The position numbers and the translations under genes are program-made. Source: Xanthomonas sp. (GTDB taxonomy: Bacteria > Pseudomonadota > Gammaproteobacteria > Xanthomonadales > Xanthomonadaceae). From it: a DNA stretch of 64,000 bases. Below are positions 23,457-32,858 of this stretch, in pieces. Every line of letters begins with the position of its first letter. Position 1 is the stretch's first letter. The notes beneath the pieces are model-generated. The model did no database searches, had not been told where the DNA came from, and saw nothing but the letters and a program-made list of their open reading frames with translations. The stretch is from contig JADFDQ010000002.1 in NCBI GenBank assembly GCA_018262705.1, forward strand, positions 62,001-126,000, written 5' to 3'.

Positions 23457-25856
23457 TCAATCGCGCGCTCGCGGCGACCAGCGCCGCAACAGCAAGGCAT
23501 TGGACACCACGCTGACGCTGGAGGCCGCCATCGCCGCGCCGGCGAGCATCGGATCGAGCATGCCGAAAGCGGCCAGCGGAATGCCGATCACGTTGTAGAT
23601 GAAGGCCCAGAACAGATTCTGGTGAATTTTACGAACCGTGCGGCGGGAAATGTCGATGGCGTCAGCCACCAGCCGCGGATCCGGCCGCATCAAGGTGATG
23701 GCGGCGGCGTGCATCGCCACGTCGGTGCCGCTGCCCATCGCAAAACCGACGTTGGCCGCGGCTAGGGCGGGTGCGTCGTTGATGCCGTCGCCGACCATTC
23801 CGACCGGGCCTGCGGCCGCCAATTCGCGGATCACCGCCACCTTGTCGGCCGGCAGCACGTCCGCGCGCACATCGCCCGCCGGGATGCCGACCTGGGTCGC
23901 GACCGCGGTGGCTGCGGCGCGGTTGTCGCCGGACACCATCAGCGTGCGCAGGCCGAGCGCGTGCAGTTCGCGAATCGCCGCCTGCGCCTGCGGCCTGGGC
24001 GCATCGCCGAAGGCCAGCAACCCCAGCGTGCGCCAGCCATCGGGCGTTTCCTCGGCCAGCCAGGACTGGGTCCAGCCCGCCGCGTTCGCCGCTTCGACCG
24101 CGCCTTGTCCGGACGCAGTGTCCGCGCCGAGTTCGGCCATCCAGCGCGCATGGCCCAGCGCCAGCATGCGCTGCCCGACCCGCCCGCGCACGCCGCGACC
24201 GGCGACCGCGGCCACGTCCTGCGCCGGCGTCCAGTCGAGCTTGTTCGTCTTGGCCGCCTCCAGCACCGCGTGCGCCAGCGGATGCTCGCTGCCCGACTGC
24301 AGCGAGGCGGAAAGTTCAAGCAGGCCATCGGTATTGCCGTCGAACGCCGTTGCTTGCGTCAGCGCCGGTTTGCCGACGGTCAAGGTGCCGGTCTTGTCGA
24401 ACGCCAGACTGCGCAGCCTGTGGGTTTCTTCCAGCGCCTCGACGTCCTTGATCAGGATGCCGGCGCGCGCGGCGACGCCGGTGCCGGCCATGACCGCAGT
24501 CGGCGTTGCCAGCCCCAGCGCGCACGGGCAGGCGATCACCAGCACGGCCACGGCGTTCAAGATTGCCTGCGTCCAGTTGCCGCTGGTCAGTCCCCACACC
24601 AGCAGCGTGATCGCGGCAATCACGATCACCGTCGGCACGAACACCGCGCTGACCTTGTCGACGATGCGTTGGATCGGCGCCTTTTTCGCCTGCGCGTCCT
24701 CGACCAGCCGCACGATCCGCGCCAGCGCCGATTCCGCGCCCACCGCCGTGGTGCGAATCAGCAGCCGGCCCTCCCCGTTCATGGCGCCGCCGGTGACGCG
24801 CTCGCCGACGCTCTTGGGCACCGGCAGCGACTCGCCGGTGAGCAGGGATTCATCGCAGTGGCTGCTGCCTTCCAGCACCGTGGCGTCCACCGGAATGCGC
24901 TCGCCGGGACGTACAACCACGGCATCGCCCACGGCCACTTCGGCAATCGGCAGTTCGACTTCGGCGCCATTGCGCAGCACCCGCGCGCTGTCCGGGCGCA
25001 GCGCCTGCAGCGCGCGGATGGCGTCGGTGGCCTGCCGCTTGGCGCGTGCCTCCATCCACTTGCCGAGCAGGATCAGAGTGATCACGACCGCGGAGGATTC
25101 GAAGTACAGCGGCAGCGCGTGATGGGCACCAGGTTGCGCCAGCAGGTTGAACACACTCAGCCCGTAGCCGGCGCTGGTGCCCAGCGCGACCAGCAGATCC
25201 ATGTTGCCGCTGCCGGCTTTGAGCGCGCCCCAGCCGGCGCGGTAGAATCGCCAGCCAAGCCAGAACTGGACCGGCGTGGCCAGCGCCCACTGCGCCCAAC
25301 CCGGCAGCTCCCAGTGGATGCCCAGCGGCATCAACAACATCGGCAGCAGCAGCGGAAACGACAGCAGTGCGGCCAGAATCAGATGCCGTGATTCGCGCGA
25401 AAGACCGCCGGCTTCGGCTGCAACTGGCTGACCCGCGGCGGGCTGCGGTTTGACGTGGTAGCCGGCGGCGGCGACCGCCTTTTCGAGCGCAGCGCGCGGC
25501 GTGCCGGCCAGCATCCGCACCTGCGCGGTTTCCGTCGCCAGATTCACGCTCGCCGACAGCACGCCGTCCACCTTGCCCAGCGCCTTTTCGACCCGGCCCA
25601 CGCAGGAGGCGCAGGTCATGCCTTCGATCGCCAGCGCCGCCGCTTCGGTGGCGATGCCGTAGCCGGCATGTTCCACGGCCTGCCGCAGCGCTTCGACCGG
25701 AACACCCGGCGCATCGACGGTCGCGGTTTCGGTGGCCAGGTTGACGCTGGCCGCGCGCACGCCTTCGACCTTGCGCAGCGCTTTTTCCACCCGCCCCGCG
25801 CAGGAGGCGCAGGTCATGCCGATGATGCCGATCCGGAGCTGGTTTTCACTGTCCAC
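23457..25856 (-). CDS. copA: copper-exporting P1B-type ATPase CopA
   Basis: The protein has 799 residues. It has two N-terminal heavy-metal-associated domains, each with GMTCASC, eight membrane helices, the ion-path CPC in [14 protein letters not shown], the phosphorylation motif DKTGTLT, and [13 protein letters not shown]. It pumps Cu(I) from cytoplasm to periplasm. The open frame reaches a TTG at 25916, but that TTG is the -35 element of the copper promoter. The start is therefore placed at the GTG of 25856 ([13 protein letters not shown]). It heads a copA-cueR operon. Confidence 0.9.
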   Translation of the reverse strand: MDSENQLRIGIIGMTCASCAGRVEKALRKVEGVRAASVNLATETATVDAPGVPVEALRQAVEHAGYGIATEAAALAIEGMTCASCVGRVEKALGKVDGVLSASVNLATETAQVRMLAGTPRAALEKAVAAAGYHVKPQPAAGQPVAAEAGGLSRESRHLILAALLSFPLLLPMLLMPLGIHWELPGWAQWALATPVQFWLGWRFYRAGWGALKAGSGNMDLLVALGTSAGYGLSVFNLLAQPGAHHALPLYFESSAVVITLILLGKWMEARAKRQATDAIRALQALRPDSARVLRNGAEVELPIAEVAVGDAVVVRPGERIPVDATVLEGSSHCDESLLTGESLPVPKSVGERVTGGAMNGEGRLLIRTTAVGAESALARIVRLVEDAQAKKAPIQRIVDKVSAVFVPTVIVIAAITLLVWGLTSGNWTQAILNAVAVLVIACPCALGLATPTAVMAGTGVAARAGILIKDVEALEETHRLRSLAFDKTGTLTVGKPALTQATAFDGNTDGLLELSASLQSGSEHPLAHAVLEAAKTNKLDWTPAQDVAAVAGRGVRGRVGQRMLALGHARWMAELGADTASGQGAVEAANAAGWTQSWLAEETPDGWRTLGLLAFGDAPRPQAQAAIRELHALGLRTLMVSGDNRAAATAVATQVGIPAGDVRADVLPADKVAVIRELAAAGPVGMVGDGINDAPALAAANVGFAMGSGTDVAMHAAAITLMRPDPRLVADAIDISRRTVRKIHQNLFWAFIYNVIGIPLAAFGMLDPMLAGAAMAASSVSVVSNALLLRRWSPRARD

Positions 25857-25885
25857 GGGCTTGCCTTGATCTGTGCCGGAAGCGC

Positions 25886-25916
25886 AGTCTGATCCTTGAC
25901 AGCATTGGAAGGTCAA
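25886..25916 (-). promoter_or_regulatory. CueR-type promoter of copA
   Basis: On the minus strand, TTGACC is followed after 19 bp by CAGACT, the long spacer typical of MerR-family promoters. The spacer contains the dyad TTGAC-N10-GTCAA. The same arrangement occurs before the copper-chaperone gene. Confidence 0.75.
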
Positions 25917-25993
25917 TCGCGTTCAGGACAATGGTTGAGCCGTCATCCCGGCCTTGGTCGTGGCGACGACTTGTTTGGCGTCATCTTGAACGT

Positions 25994-26024
25994 TTGACCC
26001 TCCGACGATGTCAACCACCAGACT
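25994..26024 (+). promoter_or_regulatory. CueR-type promoter of the copper chaperone gene
   Basis: TTGACC at 25994-25999, a 19-bp spacer, and CAGACT at 26019-26024, with the dyad TTGAC-N10-GTCAA. Hexamers, spacer length and dyad all match the copA promoter 78 bp away on the other strand. Confidence 0.75.
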
Positions 26025-26059
26025 ACGCCGCATCCGCCAACAAAAACCGGGGAACCGTC

Positions 26060-26260
26060 ATGCGCCTGAAGGTTGAAAACATGAGCTGCCAGCACTGCAT
26101 CAATACAGTCACGCGCACCCTGCGTGCGCTTGATCCGGAAGCGGTCGTCGAAGTGGATCTGGGCAAGGGCGAGGTCAAGGCGCAGGGCAAGTTCAGCGCT
26201 GAGGCCGCTGCCGCTGCGCTGAAGGATGCAGACTATCCGGGCGTGGTGCTCGAAGCCTGA
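26060..26260 (+). CDS. CopZ-like copper chaperone (single HMA domain)
   Basis: The protein has 66 residues and consists of one HMA domain: MRLKVENMSCQHCINTVTRTLRALD, with the metal-binding pair in MSCQHC. It probably carries Cu(I) to CopA in the cytoplasm. The ATG at 26060 is preceded by GGGGAA and lies about 35 bp after the CueR-type -10 element. The longer frame from 25931 would run through the promoter and is rejected. Confidence 0.85.
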   Translation: MRLKVENMSCQHCINTVTRTLRALDPEAVVEVDLGKGEVKAQGKFSAEAAAAALKDADYPGVVLEA

Positions 26261-26267
26261 AGAAGGC

Positions 26268-26666
26268 TCAGCGCTTCTTGCGCACGTACAGCACCAGGGC
26301 GTGATCGACGATTTCGAAGCCGTGCTCGGCGGCGATTTTTTCCTGCAGCCCTTCGATCGCCTCGCTCTGGAATTCGACCACCTTGCCGGTTTCGACATCA
26401 ACCATGTGGTCGTGGTGTTCGCCGCGGTCGAGTTCGTAAACGGCCGTACCGCCTTCGAAATTGTGTTTGAGCACGAGGCCGGCGGATTCGAACTGGGTCA
26501 GCACCCGGTAGATGGTCGCCAGTCCGATTTCCTCGCCACCGGAAAGTAGCTGGCGGTAGATGTCCTCGGCGGTCATGTGCCGCGGCTTGGCGTGTTCCAG
26601 CAACTCCAGGATGCGCAGGCGCGGATGGGTGACCTTGAGGCCGGCCTTGCGTAGATCCCGTGGCAT
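26268..26666 (-). CDS. fur: ferric uptake regulator Fur
   Basis: The protein has 132 residues. The winged-helix domain (LRKAGLKVTHPRLRILELLE; ATIYRVLTQFESAGLV) is followed by the metal and dimer part with HHDHMVDVETGKVVEF and EAIEGLQEKIAAEHGFEIVDH. Fur represses iron-uptake genes when loaded with Fe(II). The ATG at 26666 is chosen because GGAGGAAG lies before it; an upstream in-frame GTG at 26684 contains that ribosome site within its coding sequence. The gene is divergent from bamE, an arrangement usual in xanthomonads. Confidence 0.95.
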   Translation of the reverse strand: MPRDLRKAGLKVTHPRLRILELLEHAKPRHMTAEDIYRQLLSGGEEIGLATIYRVLTQFESAGLVLKHNFEGGTAVYELDRGEHHDHMVDVETGKVVEFQSEAIEGLQEKIAAEHGFEIVDHALVLYVRKKR

Positions 26667-26756
26667 CGACTCTTCCTCCTGCACCCGTCCAGCGAACTGC
26701 CGGAGACCGCCCGCGGCAGTGTATCATCGGCGTTCCGCAACTGACCCCTGCCGCCG

Positions 26757-27161
26757 ATGCGCCATTTGCTGCTTCCCGCCCTGCTTGCAACCGTACTCAC
26801 CAGCGGCTGCAGCTATCTGTACCGGCAGCCGGTTTTCCAGGGCAATCTGCTTGAACAGACCTCGGTGGAACAATTGCAGGCCGGGATGGATCGGCAGCAG
26901 GTGCTGGCCCTGCTGGGTAGCCCGGCGATCGCCGATCCGTTCCACCACAACCGCTGGGATTACACCGCAACCGAGCGCGTCGGGCGCCGCGATCAGACCC
27001 GGATCAAGAACCTGACCGTCTGGTTCGACAACGACCGCGTGGTGCGCTGGGAGGGCGAGTATTTCCCGGAGCAAGACTCCCAGCTGGCACGCGACGTGAT
27101 CCGCTATTACGGACCGAATCTGAACCCGGACAGCGACAAGAAAAACCGGCGCGGGCAATAA
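26757..27161 (+). CDS. bamE: outer-membrane assembly lipoprotein BamE (OmlA/SmpA)
   Basis: The protein has 134 residues. The signal peptide ends in the lipobox TSGC. The BamE core follows with QPVFQGNLLEQTSVEQLQAGMDRQQVLALLGSP and a strand-rich TVWFDNDRVVRWEG. BamE is a small subunit of the Bam complex that inserts beta-barrel proteins into the outer membrane. It is transcribed divergently from fur with about 90 bp between the starts. Confidence 0.93.
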   Translation: MRHLLLPALLATVLTSGCSYLYRQPVFQGNLLEQTSVEQLQAGMDRQQVLALLGSPAIADPFHHNRWDYTATERVGRRDQTRIKNLTVWFDNDRVVRWEGEYFPEQDSQLARDVIRYYGPNLNPDSDKKNRRGQ

Positions 27162-27269
27162 GCCGATCATTGAACGGATCCATCCGGGACGTGCTCGGTC
27201 GGCGCGCAACGGGCACCTGTCCGGACGCACTCCCGACGAATCGGCTTGACCCCAGTCCGGCGCGTCGAC

Positions 27270-27524
27270 TCAAGGTTTAACCGCACGCCGCCGCCGCGCC
27301 TGCATCGGATCAAGATGCAGCTTGCGAAGGAGTTCGATCCTGTCGCCGTCGTGCAACGGCGTTTGCGGTGTGACCGGCAGGCTGAACACCACCAGCGCGA
27401 CAAATTCGTCGTCCAGCGCCCAAGCCGTCCTGGCCAGCGCATCGCCAACGCACGCGCCTTCGTCAACTTCGATCTCGACGCGTTCACAGCGATGGGGCCA
27501 CGCGCGCACCAGCTGAACTTGCAT
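27270..27524 (-). CDS. rnfH: RnfH family protein (UPF0125)
   Basis: The protein has 84 residues with a ubiquitin-like beta-grasp layout: VQLVRAWPHRCERVEIEVDEGACVGDAL, then VVVFSLPVTPQTPLHDGDRIELLRKLHLDP, then a basic tail. The function is not established. The ATG has GGAGGT upstream, while the longer frame back to 27698 is a shadow of smpB. In many gammaproteobacteria ratA lies between rnfH and the divergent smpB; here only about 120 bp separate the two genes and no ratA is present. Confidence 0.85.
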   Translation of the reverse strand: MQVQLVRAWPHRCERVEIEVDEGACVGDALARTAWALDDEFVALVVFSLPVTPQTPLHDGDRIELLRKLHLDPMQARRRRAVKP

Positions 27525-27642
27525 CCCTTCGCTACCTCCGGGTTGTGCTGGGAACGGCCAGTGAATGAACGGGATCGCGCATGACCGTCTGCAACCATCG
27601 AAAGTTGAAGTGCAAGCCCGGCGAATCGGCGAGAATGCAGGG

Positions 27643-28134
27643 ATGAACAAGAAAAAAGACAAGGATACGTCAGCCAGCGGCTCCATCGCGCAGAACAAGC
27701 GCGCGCGTCACGACTACCATTTCGAAGAACGCTTCGAGGCGGGACTTGCGCTTCAAGGCTGGGAGCTGAAGTCGATCCGCGCCGGCCGCGCCAACATCAG
27801 CGACGCCTACGCCGTTGTGCTGCAGGGCGAGCTGTTCCTCGTCGGCGCACAGATCACGCCGCTGATTCAGGCCTCGACCCACGTCGTCGCCAACGACCGC
27901 CGCACCCGCAAGCTGCTGCTGCACCGGCGCGAAATCGACCAGCTGATCGGCCGTATCCAGCGCGACGGCTACACCCTGATTCCGACCGCGCTCTACTGGA
28001 AAGGCAACAAGGTCAAGGCCGATCTGGCGCTGGCGCGCGGCAAGCAGCAACACGACAAACGCGACGCCGACCGCGAACGCGACTGGAACCGGGAAAAGCA
28101 GCGCACCATGCGCCGGCACAATCGGGATGCCTAG
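27643..28134 (+). CDS. smpB: SsrA-binding protein SmpB
   Basis: The protein has 163 residues. The SmpB fold is clear (NKRARHDYHFEERFEAGLALQGWELKSIRAGRANISDAY; ALYWKGNKVKADLALARGKQQHDKRD) with the usual basic, disordered C-terminal tail. It binds tmRNA and places it in stalled ribosomes for trans-translation. The ATG at 27643 is preceded by GCAGGG. An in-frame start at 27565 would add residues unlike the family. A terminator hairpin follows the stop. Confidence 0.95.
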   Translation: MNKKKDKDTSASGSIAQNKRARHDYHFEERFEAGLALQGWELKSIRAGRANISDAYAVVLQGELFLVGAQITPLIQASTHVVANDRRTRKLLLHRREIDQLIGRIQRDGYTLIPTALYWKGNKVKADLALARGKQQHDKRDADRERDWNREKQRTMRRHNRDA

Positions 28135-28151
28135 CGTTTGAGGCAATGAAA

Positions 28152-28173
28152 AAACCGCGCCGTAGCGCGGTTT
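28152..28173. terminator. terminator hairpin after smpB
   Basis: AAACCGCGC and GCGCGGTTT form a 9-bp stem around CGTA with A-rich and T-rich flanks, so it could work in either direction, ending smpB and the opposing tRNA transcript. Confidence 0.7.
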
Positions 28174-28207
28174 CATGGGTGCTGCAGGATGTTGCGGTTA
28201 GTATAAA

Positions 28208-28283
28208 TGGCGTCCCCACGGGGATTCGAACCCCGGTCGCAACCGTGAAAGGGTTGTGTCCTAGGCCTCTAGACGATGGGGAC
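28208..28283 (-). tRNA. tRNA-Glu (UUC)
   Basis: The minus strand folds as a 76-nt tRNA starting GTCCCCATCGTCTAGAGG, with a CTTTCAC anticodon loop (anticodon UUC), T-arm GGTTCGAATCC and an encoded CCA end. Confidence 0.95.
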
Positions 28284-28311
28284 AGGCCGAAAACGTTTTT
28301 CCGCAGCGATG

Positions 28312-28387
28312 TGGTGGAGCCAGGCGGGATCGAACCGCCGACCTCCTGCATGCCATGCAGGCGCTCTCCCAGCTGAGCTATGGCCCC
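28312..28387 (-). tRNA. tRNA-Ala (GGC)
   Basis: The minus strand gives a 76-nt tRNA starting GGGGCCATAGCTCAGCTGG, with anticodon stem CCTGC/GCAGG around ATGGCAT (anticodon GGC), T-arm GGTTCGATCCC and an encoded CCA. It lies 28 bp upstream of tRNA-Glu in the same transcript. Confidence 0.95.
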
Positions 28388-28431
28388 ACGGGCTGGAAAG
28401 ACGCGCATTGTCCGGGCAAACCGGGTTTCGG

Positions 28432-28929
28432 TCAAGCGCCCTTTGCAACCGACGCCGTTGCCGGCTTGCCAATCCGCCGCAGGGTGGCCACGCCGTGCCC
28501 CTGCTCGGCGAGGTATTCGAGCCATTTGCCGAGAAAAGTATTCATGCGCAGGCGGTGGTCGAGCACGCGTTGCGGCGGCGCATCCATGCCGATCACGTCC
28601 TGCCAGCGGCGACCCGCGTAGCAATGGGTGGCCTCGACCTGACGGGTGTCGCGGTACAGGCGCAAACTGGCCGAAGGATCGGGCATGCCGGTGTCGGGGT
28701 CGATCAGGTCATAGCTCAGGCTGAAGTCCAGCGTGTAGGGGTGGCGCTCGATCACGTCGAAGTGCAGATCCGGCCCCTCGCCTGCCCGCGACAGATAGCG
28801 CCCGTGCGCCAGATCCAGCGGCTGAAACAGACGCTGCAGATGTGCGTAGTTCTCTGCGTACAGCCCCATCAGCCAGCCAAGACGGCTCAGGCGAGGAATC
28901 GGACGACGCAGGGCGAGCACGTTGGACAT
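28432..28929 (-). CDS. DUF1249 (YqiB-like) protein
   Basis: The protein has 165 residues. It carries the DUF1249 wording: LGWLMGLYAENYAHLQRLF, then YLSRAGEGPDLHFDVIERHPYTLDFSLSYDL, and LDHRLRMNTFLGKWLEYLAEQGH near the end. It is cytoplasmic with no signal or membrane segment. The function is unknown; the family is well conserved in gammaproteobacteria. It lies upstream of, and on the same strand as, the two tRNA genes. Confidence 0.8.
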   Translation of the reverse strand: MSNVLALRRPIPRLSRLGWLMGLYAENYAHLQRLFQPLDLAHGRYLSRAGEGPDLHFDVIERHPYTLDFSLSYDLIDPDTGMPDPSASLRLYRDTRQVEATHCYAGRRWQDVIGMDAPPQRVLDHRLRMNTFLGKWLEYLAEQGHGVATLRRIGKPATASVAKGA

Positions 28930-29007
28930 GGCCCGATGCTACACAGCAAACGCGCGCAGCGGCAGGATTGACGCAATCGCATTTCGCGCCTAGTTTGGAT
29001 GGGCTCG

Positions 29008-29829
29008 CTAGAACATTTCGCGATTGATGCCGAGGTGCTCCATCACCCGGCTGGCGATTTCCTCGATCGACGCGTGGGTGGTGCTCAGCAACTCCACCCC
29101 TTCCTGCCGCAGCATCGCCTCCGCCTGCGCCACCTCGCGCTTGCAGGTGTCGAGTTGGGCGTAGCGCGAATCCGGCCGCCGCTCCTGCCGGATCTGGTGC
29201 AGGCGAACCGGATCGATGGTCAGCCCGAACAACTTCTTTCGATATCTGCGCAATTTTTCCGGCAGACGCTCGGCGTCGAGGTCTTCCGGCGTCAGCGGGT
29301 AGTTGGCCGCCTTCACCCCGTGCTGCAGCGCCAGATACACGCAGGTCGGGGTTTTTCCGGCGCGCGAGACGGCGACCAGGATCAGGTCGGCTTCGGAATA
29401 GTCAGGCTTGACGCCGTCGTCGTGGGTCAGCGCGTAATTCATCGCATTGATGCGCCGGTGGTAGGTGTCGAAATCGACCATGCCGTGGGCGCGACCGATG
29501 AAGGCGCTGCGGGTGCGGCCCAGTTCCTTTTCCAGCGGGTCGATGAACGGCGCGAACACGTCCAGCATCAGCGCCCCGCTGTCGGCCAGCAAGCGGTTGA
29601 GTTCGGGATCGACGCAGGAATTGACCACCACTGGCCGCAGTCCACTGGCGCTTCCAGCGGCGCGAATCTTCACCGCGGCGTCGCGCGCCTTGTCTGCCGT
29701 ATCCACGAACGGCAGGCGGTCGGTGGAAAAGCGCAGCCCCTCGAACTGGGTCAACAGGCTGTGGCCGATGGTTTCGGCGGTGATGCCGGTGCCGTCGGAG
29801 ACGTAGAACACGGGACGAACGGGATCCAT
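29008..29829 (-). CDS. ppsR: PEP synthase regulatory protein (bifunctional kinase/pyrophosphorylase)
   Basis: The protein has 273 residues of the DUF299/PSRP family: it begins [22 protein letters not shown], with the nucleotide-binding [15 protein letters not shown] segment at about 150-165 and conserved PLTPEDLD and [19 protein letters not shown]. It switches PEP synthase off by ADP-dependent phosphorylation and on by phosphorolysis. AAGGAA precedes the ATG. It is divergent from ppsA, its target, across 77 bp. Confidence 0.92.
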   Translation of the reverse strand: MDPVRPVFYVSDGTGITAETIGHSLLTQFEGLRFSTDRLPFVDTADKARDAAVKIRAAGSASGLRPVVVNSCVDPELNRLLADSGALMLDVFAPFIDPLEKELGRTRSAFIGRAHGMVDFDTYHRRINAMNYALTHDDGVKPDYSEADLILVAVSRAGKTPTCVYLALQHGVKAANYPLTPEDLDAERLPEKLRRYRKKLFGLTIDPVRLHQIRQERRPDSRYAQLDTCKREVAQAEAMLRQEGVELLSTTHASIEEIASRVMEHLGINREMF

Positions 29830-29906
29830 CGGGATTCCTTGCGCTGCGAACGGGTAAAATAGCCGAGTTTCGCGGCCCCCACGCCGCCTGCCTCACGGAG
29901 CCCGCC

Positions 29907-32276
29907 TTGACTGCCAATATCCTCTGGCTGCACGACCTGCGCTTGACCGATCTCGCCCAGGTGGGCGGCAAGAACTCCTCGCTGGGCGAAATGATCGGGC
30001 AGCTGTCCGGCTTGGGCGTTTCGGTGCCGGGCGGCTTTGCCACCACCGCCGACGCGTTCAAGGCGTTCATCGCCCACAACGATCTGCACGCGCGCATCTA
30101 CGACAAGCTGGCGACGGTCGATGTCGAAGACGTGCCGGCGTTGACCCGTGTCGGCGCGGAAATCCGCGGCTGGGTGATCGACGCGCCGCTGCAGCCGCAG
30201 CTGGATGCCGACATCCGCGTTGCCTACGCCAAGCTGTGTGAAACCGCGGGCGCGGAGAATATCGCCGTCGCGGTGCGCTCTTCGGCCACTGCCGAAGATC
30301 TGCCAGACGCCAGCTTTGCCGGCCAGCAGGAAACCTTTCTCAACGTCGTCGGCGGCGACGACGTGGTACGCAAGGTCAAGGAAGTCTTCGCTTCGCTCTA
30401 CAACGACCGCGCGATCGCCTACCGCGTCCACCACGGCTTCAAGCACGAGGACGTGTTCCTGTCCGCCGGAATCCAGCTGATGGTGCGCTCGGACGCGGGC
30501 AGCTCAGGCGTGTTGTTCACGCTGGACACCGAATCCGGATTCCGCGACGTGGTGTTCGTCACCTCCAGCTACGGTCTGGGCGAAATGGTCGTGCAGGGCG
30601 CGGTCAATCCCGACGAGTTCTACGTGTTCAAGCCCACCCTGCGCGAAGGCAAGCCCGCCATCCTGCGCCGCGGCCTCGGCAGCAAGCAGCTGCGGATGGT
30701 CTATTCTGACGTGCCCGGCGAGCGCGTGCGCACCGAAGATACGCCCGCGCAATTGCGCGGGAAGTTTTCGATCACCGATGCCGACGTCGAGGAACTGGCG
30801 CGGCAGGCGCTGACGATCGAGCAGCACTACGGCCGCCCGATGGACATCGAATGGGGCAAGGACGGCCACACCGGCAAGCTCTACATCCTGCAGGCGCGCC
30901 CGGAGACGGTGAAATCGCGCGCCAGCGCTACCCAAGTCGAACGCTATACGCTCGGACAGCGCGGCACGGTGCTGACCGAAGGCCGCGCCATCGGCCACAA
31001 GATCGGCAGCGGCACCGCGCGCGTGGTGCGCTCGCTGGACGACATGAACCGCGTGCAGCCGGGCGACGTGCTGATCGCCGACATGACCGACCCCGACTGG
31101 GAGCCGGTGATGAAGCGCAGTGCCGCGATCGTCACCAACCGCGGCGGCCGCACCTGTCATGCCGCGATCATCGCCCGCGAGCTGGGCGTGCCGGCGGTGG
31201 TCGGCACCGGCAACGCGCTGGACACCATCAACGACGGCGACCCGGTGACGGTGAGTTGCGCCGAGGGCGATGCCGGCTACATCTACGCCGGCGCCCTGCC
31301 CTTCGAGCGCACCACGACCGACCTTGGCAACATGCCGCCGGCGCCGCTGAAGATCATGATGAACGTGGCCAATCCCGAGCGCGCCTTCGACTTCGGCATG
31401 CTGCCCAACGCCGGAATTGGCCTGGCGCGACTGGAGATGATCATCGCCAGCCACATCGGCATCCACCCCAATGCCCTGCTCGAATACGACAAGCAGGACG
31501 CTGCGACCAAGTCGAAAATCGACGCCCGCATCGCCGGCTACGCCTCGCCGGTCGAGTTCTACATCGAACGCCTGAAGGAAGGCATCGCCACGATTGCGGC
31601 CTCGGTGTTCCCGAAGCCGGTGATCGTGCGCCTGTCGGACTTCAAGTCGAACGAATACGCCAACCTGCTCGGCGGCGCGCGCTACGAGCCGCACGAAGAG
31701 AACCCGATGATCGGCTTCCGCGGCGCTTCGCGCTATATCGATCCAAGTTTCAAGGCCGCCTTCGCGCTGGAATGCGTGGCGGTCAAGCGCGTGCGTGAAG
31801 CCATGGGGCTCACCAACGTGTGGGTGATGATCCCGTTCGTGCGCACCCTGGACGAAGGCCGCGAGGTGATCGCCGTGCTGCGCGAGAACGGCCTCGTGCA
31901 GGGTGAGAACGACCTGAAAGTCATCATGATGTGCGAGATTCCGTCGAACGCGCTGCTGGCCGACGAGTTCCTCGACATCTTCGACGGTTTCTCGATCGGC
32001 TCCAACGACATGACCCAACTCACGCTTGGTCTCGACCGCGATTCGGCCATCGTCGCCCACCGCTTCGACGAACGCGATCCGGCGGTGAAGAAGATGCTGG
32101 CGATGGCCATCTCGACCGCGCGCGCCAAGGGCAAGTACATCGGCATCTGCGGTCAGGGGCCGTCGGATCATCCGGATCTGGCGCAGTGGCTGATGGAACA
32201 GGGCATCGAGTCGGTCTCGCTCAACCCGGATACCGTGGTCGATACCTGGCTGGCGCTGGCGAAGGCGAAGCGCTGA
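29907..32276 (+). CDS. ppsA: phosphoenolpyruvate synthase
   Basis: The protein has 789 residues. Its parts are the N-terminal ATP-grasp pyruvate/PEP-dikinase domain ([45 protein letters not shown]), the phosphohistidine domain ([21 protein letters not shown]), and the C-terminal TIM barrel ([33 protein letters not shown] with the catalytic cysteine). It converts pyruvate and ATP to PEP, AMP and phosphate in gluconeogenesis. The start codon appears to be TTG, 8 bp after CGGAG. A strong hairpin follows the stop. Confidence 0.95.
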   Translation: MTANILWLHDLRLTDLAQVGGKNSSLGEMIGQLSGLGVSVPGGFATTADAFKAFIAHNDLHARIYDKLATVDVEDVPALTRVGAEIRGWVIDAPLQPQLDADIRVAYAKLCETAGAENIAVAVRSSATAEDLPDASFAGQQETFLNVVGGDDVVRKVKEVFASLYNDRAIAYRVHHGFKHEDVFLSAGIQLMVRSDAGSSGVLFTLDTESGFRDVVFVTSSYGLGEMVVQGAVNPDEFYVFKPTLREGKPAILRRGLGSKQLRMVYSDVPGERVRTEDTPAQLRGKFSITDADVEELARQALTIEQHYGRPMDIEWGKDGHTGKLYILQARPETVKSRASATQVERYTLGQRGTVLTEGRAIGHKIGSGTARVVRSLDDMNRVQPGDVLIADMTDPDWEPVMKRSAAIVTNRGGRTCHAAIIARELGVPAVVGTGNALDTINDGDPVTVSCAEGDAGYIYAGALPFERTTTDLGNMPPAPLKIMMNVANPERAFDFGMLPNAGIGLARLEMIIASHIGIHPNALLEYDKQDAATKSKIDARIAGYASPVEFYIERLKEGIATIAASVFPKPVIVRLSDFKSNEYANLLGGARYEPHEENPMIGFRGASRYIDPSFKAAFALECVAVKRVREAMGLTNVWVMIPFVRTLDEGREVIAVLRENGLVQGENDLKVIMMCEIPSNALLADEFLDIFDGFSIGSNDMTQLTLGLDRDSAIVAHRFDERDPAVKKMLAMAISTARAKGKYIGICGQGPSDHPDLAQWLMEQGIESVSLNPDTVVDTWLALAKAKR

Positions 32277-32284
32277 AGTCCGAC

Positions 32285-32321
32285 ATTCCGCGCTTGGAAG
32301 GTTCCATGCCAAGCGCGGAAT
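32285..32321 (+). terminator. 13-bp perfect hairpin after ppsA
   Basis: ATTCCGCGCTTGG and CCAAGCGCGGAAT pair perfectly across an 11-nt loop, starting 9 bp after the ppsA stop. No T run follows, so it may act as a weak terminator or mRNA-end stabiliser. Confidence 0.6.
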
Positions 32322-32337
32322 CGGCTACCATCGAACG

Positions 32338-32757
32338 GTGATCCGCACACTGCGCCACCGCCACTTGCGCACCCGCATCGCCCTGATCGCGATGGCGTTG
32401 CTGCTGTGGTCGCAGACGGCGCTGGCTTGGCATGCCGCCTGTCGTGCGCCGGTGGCGCAAACCGCCGATGCGTCCACGCTGCACGAGATGACCGGCATGT
32501 CCGGCCACAGTGCCGATTGCCAAGAACAGGCACTTCCAGACAAGGGCTCGGCCCTGTGCGCCTCGCACTGCGAGCAGGGCGTGCCCAGTCCGGACACCGC
32601 GCGCATTCCGGCATTGCCCGCGCTGCCCGCACTGGTCCCGGCGCCCACGCTTGCTTTCCAGCATGTGATCTCACTGCTCCCGTGGCGCGTGGACTCACCG
32701 CCGCCAGTTCCCTGGAATCGCCCCACGCCGCATCCCGCGGCGCTGCTGCTGATTTGA
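32338..32757 (+). CDS. small secreted His/Cys/Met-containing protein, probably metal-related
   Basis: The protein has 139 residues and I do not recognise a named family with certainty. A signal peptide (IALIAMALLLWSQTALA) is followed by metal-ligand-rich stretches: STLHEMTGMSGHSADC and LCASHCEQG, then a proline-rich tail. Short secreted proteins of this kind often head copper- or zinc-resistance operons (CopL-like or DUF2946-like leaders). It stands directly before the CusCBA genes on the same strand, about 100 bp upstream. The GTG start lacks a clear ribosome site, so the exact N-terminus is uncertain. Confidence 0.55.
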   Translation: MIRTLRHRHLRTRIALIAMALLLWSQTALAWHAACRAPVAQTADASTLHEMTGMSGHSADCQEQALPDKGSALCASHCEQGVPSPDTARIPALPALPALVPAPTLAFQHVISLLPWRVDSPPPVPWNRPTPHPAALLLI

Positions 32758-32858
32758 TCTGCGATCTCTGCCGCCTGCGGTGATGCCAACGCATCGCCGC
32801 AGTGCCCGCGTGCGCCAATTGCCGGCGCTGCCGTTCACCGGTTTTGCAGAGATCAGAC

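Noticed and set aside
30504-32312. 602-codon minus-strand frame
   Set aside because: It is antisense to ppsA and shows no protein-family motifs.
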